Shown: one piece after another, positions 24,492 to 36,864 of the stretch
Layout: every line of letters starts with the position of its first letter
Numbering within the stretch: the first letter of the stretch is position 1
NCBI RefSeq assembly: GCF_032854445.1
Contig: NC_088303.1
Location: 28,749,265-28,813,264, forward strand
Source of the DNA: Liolophura sinensis
Lineage: Eukaryota; Mollusca; Polyplacophora; Chitonida; Chitonidae
DNA: 64,000 bases
Direction of reading: 5' to 3'
Position numbers and translations under genes: made by a program
The notes under the pieces: generated by a model
What the model was told of the DNA's origin: nothing
Seen by the model: only the letters and a program-made list of their open reading frames with translations
Databases searched by the model: none

Positions 24492-24619
24492 CGAAAGGCT
24501 GCCAGAAAACAAGCAGCATGTCCGTGGGGAACATGTCTGCTTCATAAACAGGAATCCCGTCACATGTGATACAAGTGACACATTTTCCAAGAGGAAGTGC
24601 GACCTGGAAGACCTTCCAG
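24492..24619 (+). CDS. Exon 3 of the Cys-rich gene, copy B (open)
   Basis: A 128-nt exon after 'tccttccgattacag' (good acceptor), followed by GTAGGG. It enters in phase 2 and leaves in phase 1. It encodes 42 codons including GEHVCFINRNPVTCDTSDTF and then KRKCDLEDLP, with three Cys. About 70 bp around the first two Cys are identical in all three copies, although the surroundings have diverged. This suggests past purifying selection. In A and C the seventh and eighth codons read AAA TAG or are frameshifted, and the last codon is TAA. Confidence 0.5.
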
Positions 24620-25643
24620 GTAGGGGGATATCAAGACAAATAATTTATATGCCAATTTCATTTAATTACAACACCTTCCTACCGCATCGCTTATGTTTTA
24701 ACAGGTTTTGTCTGCACCGTATCCCCTGCCTTGGCTATATTACACTAGCTTTTGAAAGGCGGCAAATTGGTATCTGGCGACAGAATAAATGAAGTAATTT
24801 CCGCTACATTTAAAAAAGTCTGAGTGTGTTGTCGGTGAGAGTCACTATTACTAGAATATAGTACACCCCCCCACCCCCACCCCTCCCCAACACCTCGATA
24901 AAAATTAGAGTTTGTGCCTTTCTGCTATGGCCTGAACAAAGCCGTTACCACTTTATCACACGGTGAACAAATGGATCCAATGAAGAAAAAAAGCCAGATA
25001 TGATGGTAATTGAGTTGAATGGAAAATGGCTTTATTATAGTTAAAATACAGAAACCACGGTCAAATATATAAAATCTAATTCTTTATGGATAAATGATGG
25101 TGTCTTTTAAACACGGAGTGGCTTAGTTGTTAAAAATTTTTGGCAAGCTAATAACAAACTTTCTCATATGTGTTATTGTACAAGCCTTTACTGTATTGAC
25201 ACCGATCAACTTAAGTCACATTTCTATCCAGCAAAAAATTTCTAAAAAAAGGAAACAAGGCAATGCGTTTCGATCATCAGCAGGTTTTCTCCACCTGGTT
25301 GTTTGAACATTGGAGTCATTAGTGATGAATTGAGCTAATTGATGTGTCAGCACAAAACAAGTTTTACTCTTGTTAAATGGGTGTTTATTGCAGACTAATG
25401 ATAGATTATAGATTAGCAACAAAAAAGGTTTTAAATATGTAGTGTAATTATTTGGAAGTAAGGTAAAGTCAATTATCCGACAATTACTCCTTTACTTTCG
25501 CCCTCGGAAATTGGAGGACAACTTCATAGAGCTAGGGTCCAGTTTCTCCAGAGAATTGTAACACCACACGTTCCACTACAACCAGTGAGGTTAAGTACCA
25601 GTTTTGCGCCTGTTCAATTTTTCATGGGTCCCAAAACACAGGT

Positions 25644-25737
25644 GCCCGGTTTCCACCCACCATAATATACTGGCCGCCGTCATTTGATCGAATTATTGCT
25701 AAGTACGGCGTAAAACTACCAATCAAAAAAATCAAAC
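25644..25737 (+). mobile_element. 5'-truncated SINE with target-site duplication
   Basis: A 94-bp 3' fragment of the tRNA-derived SINE ('gcccggtttccacccaccat' onwards), ending in an A-rich tail. It is flanked by CACAGGT at 25637-25643 and 25738-25744. Copies A and C have a single CACAGGT and no insertion at the equivalent site (near 5314 and 34536). This is a clear example of recent LINE-driven, 5'-truncated retroposition. Confidence 0.9.
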
Positions 25738-26345
25738 CACAGGTTCAGACTTCTTTGGTGACCCAGTTTATCATTATGTATCTTCAACAGTTAGTACACC
25801 ACATGCTTTTTAACAAAGTAAAAACAAATAAAGGATAAGAATTTAAATACTAACTGCGGACACCATTCCAGTATTAAATTCACTTATAAAGGAAAGATCT
25901 ATTTTAAGTTTTTAAGCTCTCTTATATTCCAGATTACACTATTAAGCATAATTGTTTTCATATTGTGTCTTAAATTTTGTTTTCTTGACCTGGAAGAAAA
26001 CAGTCATGTTGCTTATTTGAAGCGTAATCGTTCTGTGAACATTTCGTTTCCATTACTCCAAGCGTTGATAGAACATGTACCAGCTCTAAGAAAAGTTCGT
26101 CTTTAAGACCACTTCATAATATGCTAAAAAAAATCGTTGACTGCTCATCATCGAACATACGACTTACATCGTTACAGAACGGCAGTCGTTTTGCTCGGTC
26201 TGCGTTCTGCGTCGAACAGATAAGGCATTGATAAACCGAGAAAATATCGACAAAAAATTGAATTCTCTGAACGTCATCCACTGCAAAGGGCAGTTTTGCA
26301 ATCAAAGCCATACCCAGAAGTACATTATACCACCACAATGGCTGA

Positions 26346-26697
26346 ATTAATGTCGTTTACCACAGGAACACCATTTTAAGACGTCGCCTTCTACCCTGTT
26401 TCCGTCAACACCACGAGCTGCACAATTTCCTACAGGACAACACTAGAGCACATACAGCACGTGTCTCTATGGACTACCTGGCACGGAATAATGTACGTCT
26501 TAATCCATGCCCTGCCTTATCTCTCAATTTGTCGCCCATCGAACATTTGTGGGATTACCTGGACAGGGCATTGCACGTCCACTCCAAATCGCCAACATTA
26601 GAGATCTCGCACTTGTTCTACAATCTTAGTGACGAAGGATACCACAAGCTGTTTTCCAGAGGCTGACAGTGTCCATGAAAAGGGCCTTGTGTAGCAT
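26346..26697 (+). pseudogene. Tc1/mariner transposase C-terminal relic
   Basis: The frame opens with INVVYHRNTILRRRLLP, continues through FLQDNTRAHTARV, and ends with PALSLNLSPIEHLWDYLDR. The aspartate in LQDN and the glutamate in PIEHLWD are separated by exactly 34 residues, the DD34E spacing of Tc1-like transposases. The frame is lost near 26660. 'ctgacagtgtccatgaaaag' then continues the family's C-terminal LVNSMRRRC-like motif in another frame. The N-terminal DNA-binding domain, the first catalytic Asp and the inverted repeats are missing. It lies just beyond the right edge of copy B homology. Confidence 0.93.
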
Positions 26698-27776
26698 GTA
26701 TTTAATTTAATTTAATTCTATATTTGTTTAACGTGCATTTCCCACAGCCTAATAGCCACGAGGGGATCTTTTCAACAATAAAAATCAACATATTAACATA
26801 GAGAACAAATGACATATACAAGAGTTTACAGAATAAAGTAATGGGAACAACAAGTAATGAGAACAAAAAGTAAGATCAAAATCAAATCATATTACTGCCG
26901 GTCTTGGTTAGTGAATTTGATTTAGCGTCCATTTCACTTTATACCTCTGGTGCGTTTTCAGTGCGTTTCAGTATAGCAATCCGAGTGGACAGCGAGTTGG
27001 CCAGACCCGCTGAGAGCGGTGAGAGCGCTCTATCTCTTCAAGGGCAGACAATCACCCTGTGTACTTAGCTATACACGAACAAACGTCCCCCAAAACACAC
27101 TTACGACCTCATTACCGATTACACATTCGCCCTTCGTTCTTGTCTACTTCCCATAATGCTTACGATGACATTTGATGATATTAATTGTTCAACTGTCTAA
27201 TTCAGTCCTACTTCAGTTTTCATGGTAAGGTGTCAGTGCAAGGGTTGTTGACACAGCTATGTAAACAGAAAATGGGAAAATAAAATCTTAAGGCTATTGT
27301 TGTACTATGCCCTGAAAAAGCACAATAATAAAATCAACATATTCCTCCCTTCCTTAATATTTTAAATGTAACTTACACAGTCGTCAATGTAATTTACAAG
27401 AGACTGTGTCGTTTACATAAAGCAACCGCTGGTTCCAACAAACTCATGATACAACCACGTTTCGGGTTTAGCAGTGACACTGACCAGACGATAAGGCTGT
27501 AGGACATTGAGTTGTCAGTCATTTTTTGTCTTTCTGGGAATGAATTGTTTTAATATATTTGTCCGACCTATATATTATTCTCTGAGCCAAAATTGTTGGC
27601 CGAGCTCACGTGTAATAATTGTCAGTCTTTTGCATCGTTGAGTCTTTTGACCTGACGTATATAACAGGTAAAATTTCAACTGAAAAGGTGTATCAATGGA
27701 AACTCTTTTGCTACGTCTAAGGGTCGTTGAAAACGAACAAAATCACTTGTACAGTTTTTCTCTATTTATCTCACCC

Positions 27777-27937
27777 CGTACGGGTGAAGGTCTTCCAGAA
27801 ATATGTGATGATCGTTCGTTTCCTCCGGGCTCTGCCCGATTTCTTCCCACTATAACCGCCCTTGTGTATGTAAAATATACTTGAGTATGGCGTAAAAAAC
27901 CAATAAAATCATTTATTAAATAAATAAATATATAAAT
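27777..27937 (+). mobile_element. tRNA-derived SINE, 5'-truncated and diverged, plus strand
   Basis: It contains 'gggtgaaggtcttccag', 'cctccgggctctgcccgatt' and 'cttgagtatggcgtaaaaaa', with a tail of AAATA units. The head is missing. Confidence 0.85.
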
Positions 27938-28344
27938 AAACGGGTAATTTTAGACCATGGTCTTGTGTACTCATTACCGTCGTTATCCATGCATGCTCAT
28001 ACAGGCTTAGGCGATTCATTTCAATGCAATTATTAGATGACGCCACTTCCAATGGCTTTGTAAATAGATATATTTGAGGATACAGTTTGTGTTCTTTTGT
28101 GACATTACCACGCAAAATTGAACCATACTTAATGACGTTTTACACAACTCGAAAAATGTACAGTTATGCATATGTAACACATTTCAAATTTTCCTATCGC
28201 CTCGAGAATTCAGAAGCATAAAGAAAAAATATTTTATGCACATATACAAAAATTTAATGTATATATTCTCTAATACAGTTTCACCACAAATGCCCGTATC
28301 TCTATGCATAAATGTATAAGCATATGTTCTATTTCTTCTTGCAG

Positions 28345-28430
28345 ATGCAAAAACATCTCACAAATGCTTGATGCATTCCTCTGTCTGGGAGATCTGCAAT
28401 GCTCAAGTGATACACACTGATATATACTGA
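28345..28430 (+). CDS. Candidate terminal exon, Cys-containing
   Basis: A strong acceptor (tctatttcttcttgcag) is followed by 2 nt and 27 open codons to TGA. The product contains KTSHKCLMHSSVWEICNAQV. It enters in phase 1, so it would join to exon 3 of copy B (24492-24619) in frame. A second frame across the same bases is also open with three Cys, so the frame choice is uncertain. No counterpart was found in A or C. It could be a replacement 3' end for the copy B gene, part of an unrelated gene, or chance. Confidence 0.22.
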
Positions 28431-30797
28431 GTCGGTTATTCCTTTGACCTTGTCACAAACACCGAAGAGCAATTCCGTCTGGGAATAGAAATGTCTTAAT
28501 CTAGATCCTTAATCTACTGTGGGTGACTGAGTGTATCAAACAGGTTTGATTGAGCGTTGTGTTACATGAACCTGTAAGAAGGATATACTGTGATCTCTGA
28601 AATGGTAAGCTGACTGTCATCAAACCTTTCTCTTTCTTGAGTACGTTCTGAAAAACAATGGGCAAAATGAGTCCTTCAATACCTCACCTTGGATTTTTAG
28701 CATATATGAATAAAATGAATGATTGAATAAAACTCCCACAAATGAAAAAAATGTTCAAGAAAAAATCTGATACAGTTACTAGCTTTCAAGAAACTCCCAA
28801 GCTCCTGGCCCCTGAAGGGTGTCAAGATGGTGTTTCAGAAAACACACTAGTCATTTGGCTCTGGCTCTGTGAGATAAATTCAAGTAAAACAAACGCATGT
28901 ATAAGTAGAATTCATCGAGGTAAAGAAAGAAAATTTATACAGATGTGTAGCAGTTGTTAGTGAATGTATTATGTATTGTTGTTCCACTATTTGATCACAA
29001 GAGGTTTTAAACCTCGATGTGAGTTTTATACACCCGTACATTACACCCGTATAACAACGGTACTTATTATATTCCTGCTTGACTACGGTGCTAAAAGTTT
29101 CTACGTAATAAAAAGTGTGAAAACCTCAACTGAGTTATTAAAGCAAACGACATGTAGTGTCCGAATTCTGCCTCATTCCAAGATCTGTCCCATGAACGAC
29201 ATTGGATGTCATCTCTGTTCCCCCAGGTCAAATGCAATTTGACAGAAAGCTAACTGACAGAAGAACTACTAAGTTTTGAGTCGTGTCGGAATACAGGTAT
29301 TAGTCTCTGTAATACAAGGCTATAATCCCAAGTCAGCGTTTTCCGCCAAAATGCTAGTAAAAGTTGCTCAGTAACGATGTTAGTCTGACTCAAAAGAACA
29401 ACACAGCAGTGAGATTAAAGCTGTGCCGTGTTTTTACGCCTCAAAGGACATATAGTCAGACAATAGATCAATAAATCGTGAACACTGTGTTCACCGTAGG
29501 GTGAAAGTAAAACGGGGCCAACTTTTAAAAGCCTTTTGTGCAGGCTACCCAGTATAACTTATAGACACTTCCTAGAAAGATAAACCGGCGCTAAGGATGC
29601 CTAACAGTAAACGTCAAAGAGATCAAAACTAAAACCATTTACTCGTGAACGATGTATTCATTTAGATCTGTTTTCAAGGCTATGGAAACTTCCTGCCTTA
29701 ATAGAACAAGTAACGAATTTTTAATGGTCTGGACTGGTCTGGACTGGAAGCATTACCTTTTTCATTTTCCCTTTTTTTCCCTATCGCGTCTAAACATTCC
29801 CTTGTCCCAATATTACTCTAGATCCCCGCGCCGGGCGAATTCGAATAAAACCACAGAACCGTAATCTTCTTAACAAACATCAAAAGTGTATTAATGTGAG
29901 AAAATTAATTGATTTTATGGATATGTTTCCACATCAATTGTCTAGATAAACTCTAGAAAATAGCTCTGAATAAATAGTCTCTAATTAAGTTGTCATAAAA
30001 TCATCACATCGATTGATCCGTCAAAAAAAGTTGTTGTTTTTTTTAAGAGAAAAAGTAGAAATAAAACTGAAGGAGCTTAAAACATAGAGAACAGCCATTA
30101 TCCCCTTCCACAACCCACAACCAACCCCTGAAAACTATTCTTTATTCGTTTGCATTCAGCTTACATCAACGACATCTGAACACAAATATTGATATCCGCA
30201 GACATGATACATTTGCAGACAGGATTTACCTACATACTCTCAGACCAATGACTTCAGTGTTTAAGAAACACGACTTAGTCGCGCTATGTGACCATATAGC
30301 CTATGTATACAACCAAATGTAGTAGTTCAGACCAATTAATAACGATAAATCAATGGTACAGTTATTATAATCAGAGCGAGCGACCTGATCAGTAGCAAAG
30401 TGGTTGATAACATCCATGATTATGTCTTAACTTCCCTAATATATAATATAAACAAAGCTAGAGGGAAACCCACTGGATTGTGGTTTTCTAGTCCAGCATT
30501 TAATGACCTTCCATAAATGAAGACCTTCCTGAGGCTACGAAGACACTCATAGAAGACAAGCCCCGCTTGCAAGCTTCAGCAACCAGCGCTCGAATGTGAT
30601 GTTGGTTTCTGTTTTGCTCTTCGTTATGAATGTCTCAGGGCAACTTGCCTTAAGTTACAAAACGTTGCCAATAACACCATCCCATTAGTGTTGCCTACGC
30701 AGAAATGCCTCTTCCGTACCCTTGTTTACGAAGGTGAATCTAGGATTAGAAACCAAGATTTGTTTTCTAATCTTATAGCATCTTTCCTGTCAAACAG

Positions 30798-30843
30798 AAC
30801 ATAGGATAATTGATAAAAGTTGTGTCGACATTTTACACGGGAC
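30798..30843 (+). CDS. Exon 2 of the Cys-rich gene, copy C (open)
   Basis: Identical in length and splice signals to 1627-1672. It encodes HRIIDKSCVDILHG and differs from copy A only at synonymous third positions. The acceptor context is 'tttcctgtcaaacag' and the donor is GTGAGA. Confidence 0.5.
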
Positions 30844-33412
30844 GTGAGAATCACAACGTGACGTGTGTGGAGAAGCTGGGTTTAGAATTCCCCAACCACT
30901 GTCTCAAGTGTGTCTTTACGTCATCTTGCTTCGTGAGTTAAAATGCCATTTTTTTGCAACACGTCGTTTGCACACGACCTACACCTATCACCAATTGTTT
31001 ATCAAGGGGAATACCCGAAATTTTCTCGAAAACATTATCAAACAGAACATTGGCTCACAGAGAGAGGCTGGCTTGAGACCATAACACGACAATATGTGGA
31101 CTACGGATCGATTTAGTACGTTTTTATTTGTCAACACCAAGAACGATTCTGCATTTCGCAAGTTAACAATCGTGGAATGTGACTAAACCTGATGCAAAAC
31201 TCGAACGAATATGCGATGTACCAGTCACGCGCATGACAATGAATTAGGTGAAGATGAATCCAGGCAGTAAAGGCAAAAACATCATTTCAACAGTTTAATA
31301 TAACAATATTTGAGGGTCAGTAAGATATATATGTATAGTAAGACGCTACCGGGCGTGAGAGTGGTAGATTCCATAAATTCCCTGTTCGTGACCAGGATTG
31401 CATACAAGCCTCGTTGTAAAGAGTCACCAGTCTGACTCACTGAGCCACAGCTTGCAATTTATTACTGATGACAACACAGATTTTGGTTCAGTGAATAACT
31501 AATGATCTGGCAAATCCATTAACACATTTCTTGCCAGGAAAACCTCTACTTGTAATAAAAACTTCGCTTTGTCCAACAGCCTTATCGCCTTGTTGGTGTT
31601 GTTGCTACACCCAAAACGTGACTGTATCATGAGCACAGTGAAATCAGCGACAGCTTTATCTTAACAGCACAGAAATACAGTCTCTTGGGAATTACATGTC
31701 GGTAATGTATATTTCCTTTCTGATCTCACAGAGGTCAGGAGGCTGTATGATAGCATGTTTTAGTTAAACGTAAATATGATTTCTTTCATATTTTTAATCG
31801 ACCATGACAGTATCTGCAGTTACGCATGCTTTCTTATTGCAATATGTCATACATGTACACTGCTTATGGTCGCAGTCTCTGAGGATATACAGCGTCTAAT
31901 TTCCTACAAACGTAATGGCATAAGCTATTCTAAATGAAAAAACAAATGTATGTGTAAGAATATTCCCCTGATATTCCCCTCTCTTCGTCATTTTATAATC
32001 AGATGACATCGATTATCACTCTTGAAAAGAGTTATAAACGAAGGGCGGATGTGTATGTAATTGGTAACAAAGTCGTATGTCAGCCTGTGGCTACATGCAG
32101 AGCCAAATACACCGGCTGATTGTCTGTCCAGAAGCAAGACGCTCTCGCCGTAATTAGTGGTGTCTGGCCAACACGCTCTCCACTTGGCGTACTGTTAATA
32201 TTGTATATCAGAGCCAGTCGTACGTGTGTTCCGCCAAATAACTTAACATCAAGCTGCTTAGTAGCCAGTTGGTTCAGACTGAGATAAACCATATCAAAAT
32301 AGCATTGCTCAACTTACTTAGCTCTCTATAAACCACGATTACATCTTCGTTTCTGTATTCATATTCCGTAAGGAGACCCAAAAGTGACATTTAAGGTTAA
32401 GTTAAGGGAGTCATACGCAATTTTTCTGAGTCTAAGGGACAAGGGATATTTTTCTGGTAAAAATACATCGAGTTTGTGCAAAGTTGTTTTGGCTGATTAT
32501 AAATCAAGACATTACAGTGTGTGACTCTAAAATGTATGTAGTTTATATTTTCAATAGTTTTAGAGTTCTTCTTGTTTTAATGTTTTGTCGCACGGAAAAG
32601 TGAAATTATTCGTAAAGAAGGCAAGCACTTCATCTTCATAAGGGAGAGAGAGCACCTTGACCTTAAAGTAAAAGAAAGCTAAAATATGAAGTAAGGTTCA
32701 TCTTAGGGACAACTGAAAACTAGGCGTAAAAATACTTTTCATTTATTTTTTCACATCTTTTGTACAAATATTATTTAATGGAAATTGCAACCAGCGGAAT
32801 GAAAAAATAAGATTTTTGCCTTAAACGGACAATTTATAATGATTTTATTTTAATCACACAACAGTCACTTTATGAGAGTGACATTCGGGAAGGCATACAT
32901 GCAAGTCTGTGTATATGTGGAAGCCATCAAGTGTATAATGACACGGAAAGCGGATTTTCAGAATACCAACGAATATTATCTGATGAAAATTACAACACGC
33001 AGAATGTACATATGTTGTTTTGCCTAAAAAAGTCATTTCATAGTGGGTTTATTTTGATCACTCTTGCCGTATGTGACGTCATGAGTTGTAAGGTCTCACG
33101 GAAAAACGTAAAAATACTTAGGATGGATTGAGACTTTACATTAAAGTAAAGGTGTATAGACTTTCAATCTAATTTCTATCTAAACTATAGGCATATTTGT
33201 AATCTCTATCACGTCTCTTTCTTTTCAGCGTATTTCGAACATTAGCGCAGACTCAATCAGTCAAATGATGGATAGGTAAAAACCATAAAAACAGATGTTG
33301 AGCAGTTGTATACCGCGTGTTACGGGTGATTTATTGCGTGTTGCATAAACTCGTACATTCCACAGGCTTGTACATTACATTACATTACATTACAAGTCCC
33401 TTCCGGTTAAAG

Positions 33413-33539
33413 CAAAAGGTTGCCAGAAAACAGTAGCGTGTCTGTGGGGAACATGTCTGCTTCATAAACAGGAATCCCGTCACATGTGATACAAGTGACA
33501 CATTTTCCAAGAGGAATTGTGACCTGGAAGACCTTTAAG
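33413..33539 (+). pseudogene. Exon 3 of the Cys-rich gene, copy C (frameshifted)
   Basis: 127 nt instead of 128. One base is lost near the eighth codon ('aaaacagtagcg' against 'aaaacaaatagcg' in A). The conserved core encoding HVCFINRNPVTCDTSDTF is unchanged. The end reads CTTTAAG|GTACGG, as in A, giving a stop codon before the donor. The acceptor has changed from 'ttacag' to 'taaag', which is still an AG. Confidence 0.5.
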
Positions 33540-35715
33540 GTACGGAGATATCAGACAAATAATTTATATGCCAAATGCATTTAATTACATACACCTTTCT
33601 AACGCATCGCTTGAGTTTTTAACAAGTTTGAGTCTTCCCCTTATTCATTGCCTTGGCTATATTACACTAGCTTTTGAAAGGCGGCAAAGTGGTATCTGGC
33701 GACAGAAACAAATGAAATATTGTACGTTACATTTAAGTGTGAGAGTGTTGTCGGTGAAAATCACTAGTACCAGAATATAGTGCACCTCAAAGCCTCGATT
33801 AAGGTTAGGTGGGCGCGATTTTGTGCCTTTCTGCTATTGCCTGAAGTAAACCCGTTACCACTTTATCACACCAGACAAATGGATCCAATGAAAAGATTAG
33901 CACTATGTGATGAAAAATTGACTTGAATACAAAATGGCTTTATTATAGTTAAAATACATAATCACTGTCAAATATATAAAATTTAATTCTTTATGGATAA
34001 ATTATGGTGTCTTTTAAAACACCGTATTTAATGTTGGAGTAGCTTAGTTGTTAAAACACAACTTTGCCACATTTATGTTGACTGTACAAGCCTTTACTGT
34101 AATAATGCTGATCAACTTTAGTCACATTTCCATCCAGCGAAAACTTTCTATAAATGAAAGGAAATAAGGCAATGTAATTTAATCATCGACCGATTTCCCC
34201 ACCTGATTGTGTGGAATTTTGATGTGATTAACTGAGCCAATCGTTTGTCAGCAACAATACAAGTCTTAATAAAGGGGTGTTTGTTGCAGATTAATGACCG
34301 GTTATAGATTAGCAAAAGAAAAAAATTTTAAACATTCTGTGTAATTATATGAAAGTTAGGTAAAGTCAATTATCAGACACTTACTCGTTTACTTTCGCCC
34401 TCGGAAATTGGAAGTCAGCTTCAAACAGCTGAGGCCCTATTTACGTAGAGGATGTAACACCACACGTTCTACTACCAACCAGTGAGGTTAATTTACCAAT
34501 TTGGTGCTTGTTAAATATTTCATGTGTTCTAAAGCACAGGTGGCAGACTCCTTCAATGGGAGGTCTTAATCCGGTTATATATCAAGTGTTTTCAACAGTT
34601 AGTACACTAGGTGAAAGAAAACATCTTGTTGCTTATTTGAAGCGTAATTGGTCTGTGAAAACTTATGTTTCCGTTGCTTCAAGAGTTGAAAGAACATGTA
34701 TACGTCATAAAGCATTCTACCCTTGTAAGATTGCTTCCGAACAAGCTAAAATTTCGTTAACTGCTCGGCATCAAACATACGACTTACATCGTTACAGAAC
34801 TCGGTCTCAGTTCTCCCTTGGCCTTAGAAGCTATTGATAAACCGAGGAAATATCGACAAAAAAGTGAATTCTCTGAAAGTCATGTTTTGCAAACAAATCC
34901 ATGCCCAAGGGTGTTTTCTTATTCCAGTAGATGCATCACTACAATCGCTGAACACTTCGTCATTTGAGAAAAGCACCGACGCGATATACACAATCGGAGG
35001 AAGTGGTATTGTGATGATAAAATGTTTCCCAACATCCTCTAATCAGGAAGATATCACCAGAGGCTGTCCACGTTCTGCTTCCACAGGGATTCACAAATTC
35101 ACAAGTCGCCAAAGAGAGGTTTCGCTGAAATGTACCGTCAAACTCTTACCCGTTTTTAATCAAGCTCCGACAGAAATAAATTTTTTTCCTGTGGAGAATT
35201 CCTCCTCACGTGTTCGTGTCTTTCCTCAAACAAGTGATAAAAAGAAGTAATCCTTCTTTGTTCTCAATCTCCATTTCAACAGAGTTGACTTATGTCACTT
35301 AAAAAATTGCATGCTATTCTCAAATGCATCAAATTCTAGGATGTCGTAAAATGTAACACAATAACAGAAAAACAAAACTCAGTCATTTATTGTATAAGAT
35401 TCACACATTATAAATACATACTACACAAAACACAGACTAAAATCCGACTTTAGAACTGTAATACTATCCAGGGATAACGGCAAGTGCTTCGGTTAAAACG
35501 CTGTATTTCACGTGTTTAGTGTGACCATTTGTCAGCTTTCACATTGTCGTCGCTGCCGTGGTTTTAATCTGTATACTGTACGTCTTTAATTATATTTGAC
35601 TTGTTAGTTTTAATCTTAAATGCATTGTAATTATGTTTTATTACGGTATAGATTTCCTACCTAACGGGTTATGGGTAAAATGCAAACACAGGCTAATCAG
35701 TTATCTACCGTAATA

Positions 35716-35942
35716 TGACAAGAGGAGAAATACGGTCCCATTTTACCTTAGTCTGGTTTTATTCTGCTAACTGTTCATATTAGTAATTTACATATCCCCT
35801 AGCACCATGGTTTAAGCAAAATTAGGTACAGATAAAAAACAAAATACAGCGATATTATTTGCAATTTATTAGACGTCACTGGTTTAGAATTACTCAAAAT
35901 GCTGTGTTGTCATCACATTTAACATACACTCACATTAAGACG
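35716..35942 (+). repeat. Dispersed repeat R1, plus strand (copy C)
   Basis: The copy C counterpart of 6494-6720, almost identical because it lies inside the low-divergence tract. Confidence 0.65.
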
Positions 35943-36295
35943 AAGGGAGCGATCAGGTCAACTTCCATAGCCAAAAGAAAGTGAAATTTCGACGACTGAT
36001 AACTTTTACTGCAACGTTTGTAGTGAACTGGAAACCTCAAGGCCATGAACCAAATTTCGATGGTGAAAAGGCTACAAAGGCTTTCTGTGGGATTCATTAC
36101 CCAGGCAGGTCATGTCTAAAAGATTAATTTTCGAGGCGTGGTATTACGTTAAGTTGAACCTCGAATATTAAAGCATTCATTGTTTAAGTTATGTCAGGAA
36201 AGTGACAATTATTTTCTAGGTAACAAAACGTAGGAAATGTGACCATCAGTCACTGAGAGTCGCAGAAATATCTAGTGACCTTAAAAGAACACAGG

Positions 36296-36477
36296 GGCCT
36301 CCGCAGTCGAAGTGGTTAGCACACCATCACGGCGCAATGACCCAGAGAGTCTAGTTCATGCTGTCTTCCTCTTCTGGCATACATGGAAAGGTCTGCCAGC
36401 GGCCTGCGGAAATCAGCCTCATATCAGTGAAATATTCTTGAAGCAACAATCACATCAAAAAATAAATAGAAAAGACA
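36296..36477 (+). mobile_element. tRNA-derived SINE, diverged, plus strand (copy C)
   Basis: The copy C counterpart of 7074-7255. It starts 'ggcctccgcagtcgaagtgg' and ends in the same AAATA tail. It differs from A by a handful of substitutions, several of them in the head. Confidence 0.8.
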
Positions 36478-36591
36478 ACAAAAATATATTTTCTGTTATT
36501 TATTACGAGAAGTGGGAACAGGCCTAAACAGCCATTAACTTTTTTTCTGACGTTCTTGGTAACTACATGTATATAAAAGTGTGAAATTGAT

Positions 36592-36862
36592 ATCTCCCCA
36601 TCATCGCGATTTTAGTGTTTCTCTCCTCCCCTCACTGCGATCTTAGTCTTTCTGTCCTCACTTCATTGCGATCTTAGTCTTTCTCTCCTCCCCTCATGGC
36701 GATCTTAGTCTTTCTGTCCTCCCCTCATTGAAATCTTAGTCTTTCTGTACTCTCGTCATTGCAAGCTTGGCCTTTCTCCCCTCCTCTCGATGAGATCTTG
36801 ATGTAGCTGTCCTCCTAACCATTGGGCTCCTCCCCATGGGATCTTGAATTATCTGTTTTCTC
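36592..36862 (+). repeat. C/T-rich minisatellite (copy C)
   Basis: The copy C counterpart of 7370-7640, with no unit gained or lost relative to A. That is unusual for a tandem repeat and fits very recent homogenisation of this tract. A second block is at 37688-37860. Confidence 0.75.
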
Positions 36863-36864
36863 CT

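Larger units (their letters stand above)
15998..24619 (+). pseudogene. Cys-rich secreted protein gene, copy B (broken)
   Basis: Exon 1 (15998-16091) is intact and encodes a signal peptide, ending at CGAG|GTAAAG in phase 1. Exon 2 (19584-19629) keeps its splice sites but has TGA as its second codon. Exon 3 (24492-24619) is fully open and ends CCAG|GTAGGG in phase 1. Exon 4 of the type seen in copy C is missing, because homology stops near 26315. A different phase-compatible terminal exon candidate lies at 28345-28430. A solo LTR interrupts intron 1. The single nonsense codon in exon 2 could be real or an error, but the lost exon 4 argues that the gene is dead or re-terminated. Confidence 0.55.
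15780..26315 (+). repeat. Segmental duplication, copy B (left part only)
   Basis: The first 145 bp resemble 11070-11215. From about 15926 the sequence follows copy C from 28750 and copy A from position 1. Similarity is clearly lower than between A and C. B has private insertions: a solo LTR (17729-18746), about 350 bp near 20140-20520, about 1.1 kb near 20945-22085, about 650 bp near 22850-23520, and a truncated SINE (25644-25737). Homology fades after about 26315, just before a Tc1/mariner transposase remnant. The part of the unit after A position 5690, including exon 4 of the Cys-rich gene, is therefore absent from B. Confidence 0.9.
26700..28740. other. Unique interval between copies B and C
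   Basis: No homology to the duplicated unit was noticed. It opens with a TTTAA repeat run (26700-26718). It contains one SINE (27777-27937) and one exon-like segment (28345-28430). Otherwise it is AT-rich sequence without a recognisable gene. Confidence 0.55.

Noticed and set aside
24334-24792. Longest ORF in the window, 152 codons
   Set aside because: Only 24492-24619 behaves like an exon, with splice sites at both ends. The flanking frame is intronic and not kept open in A or C.
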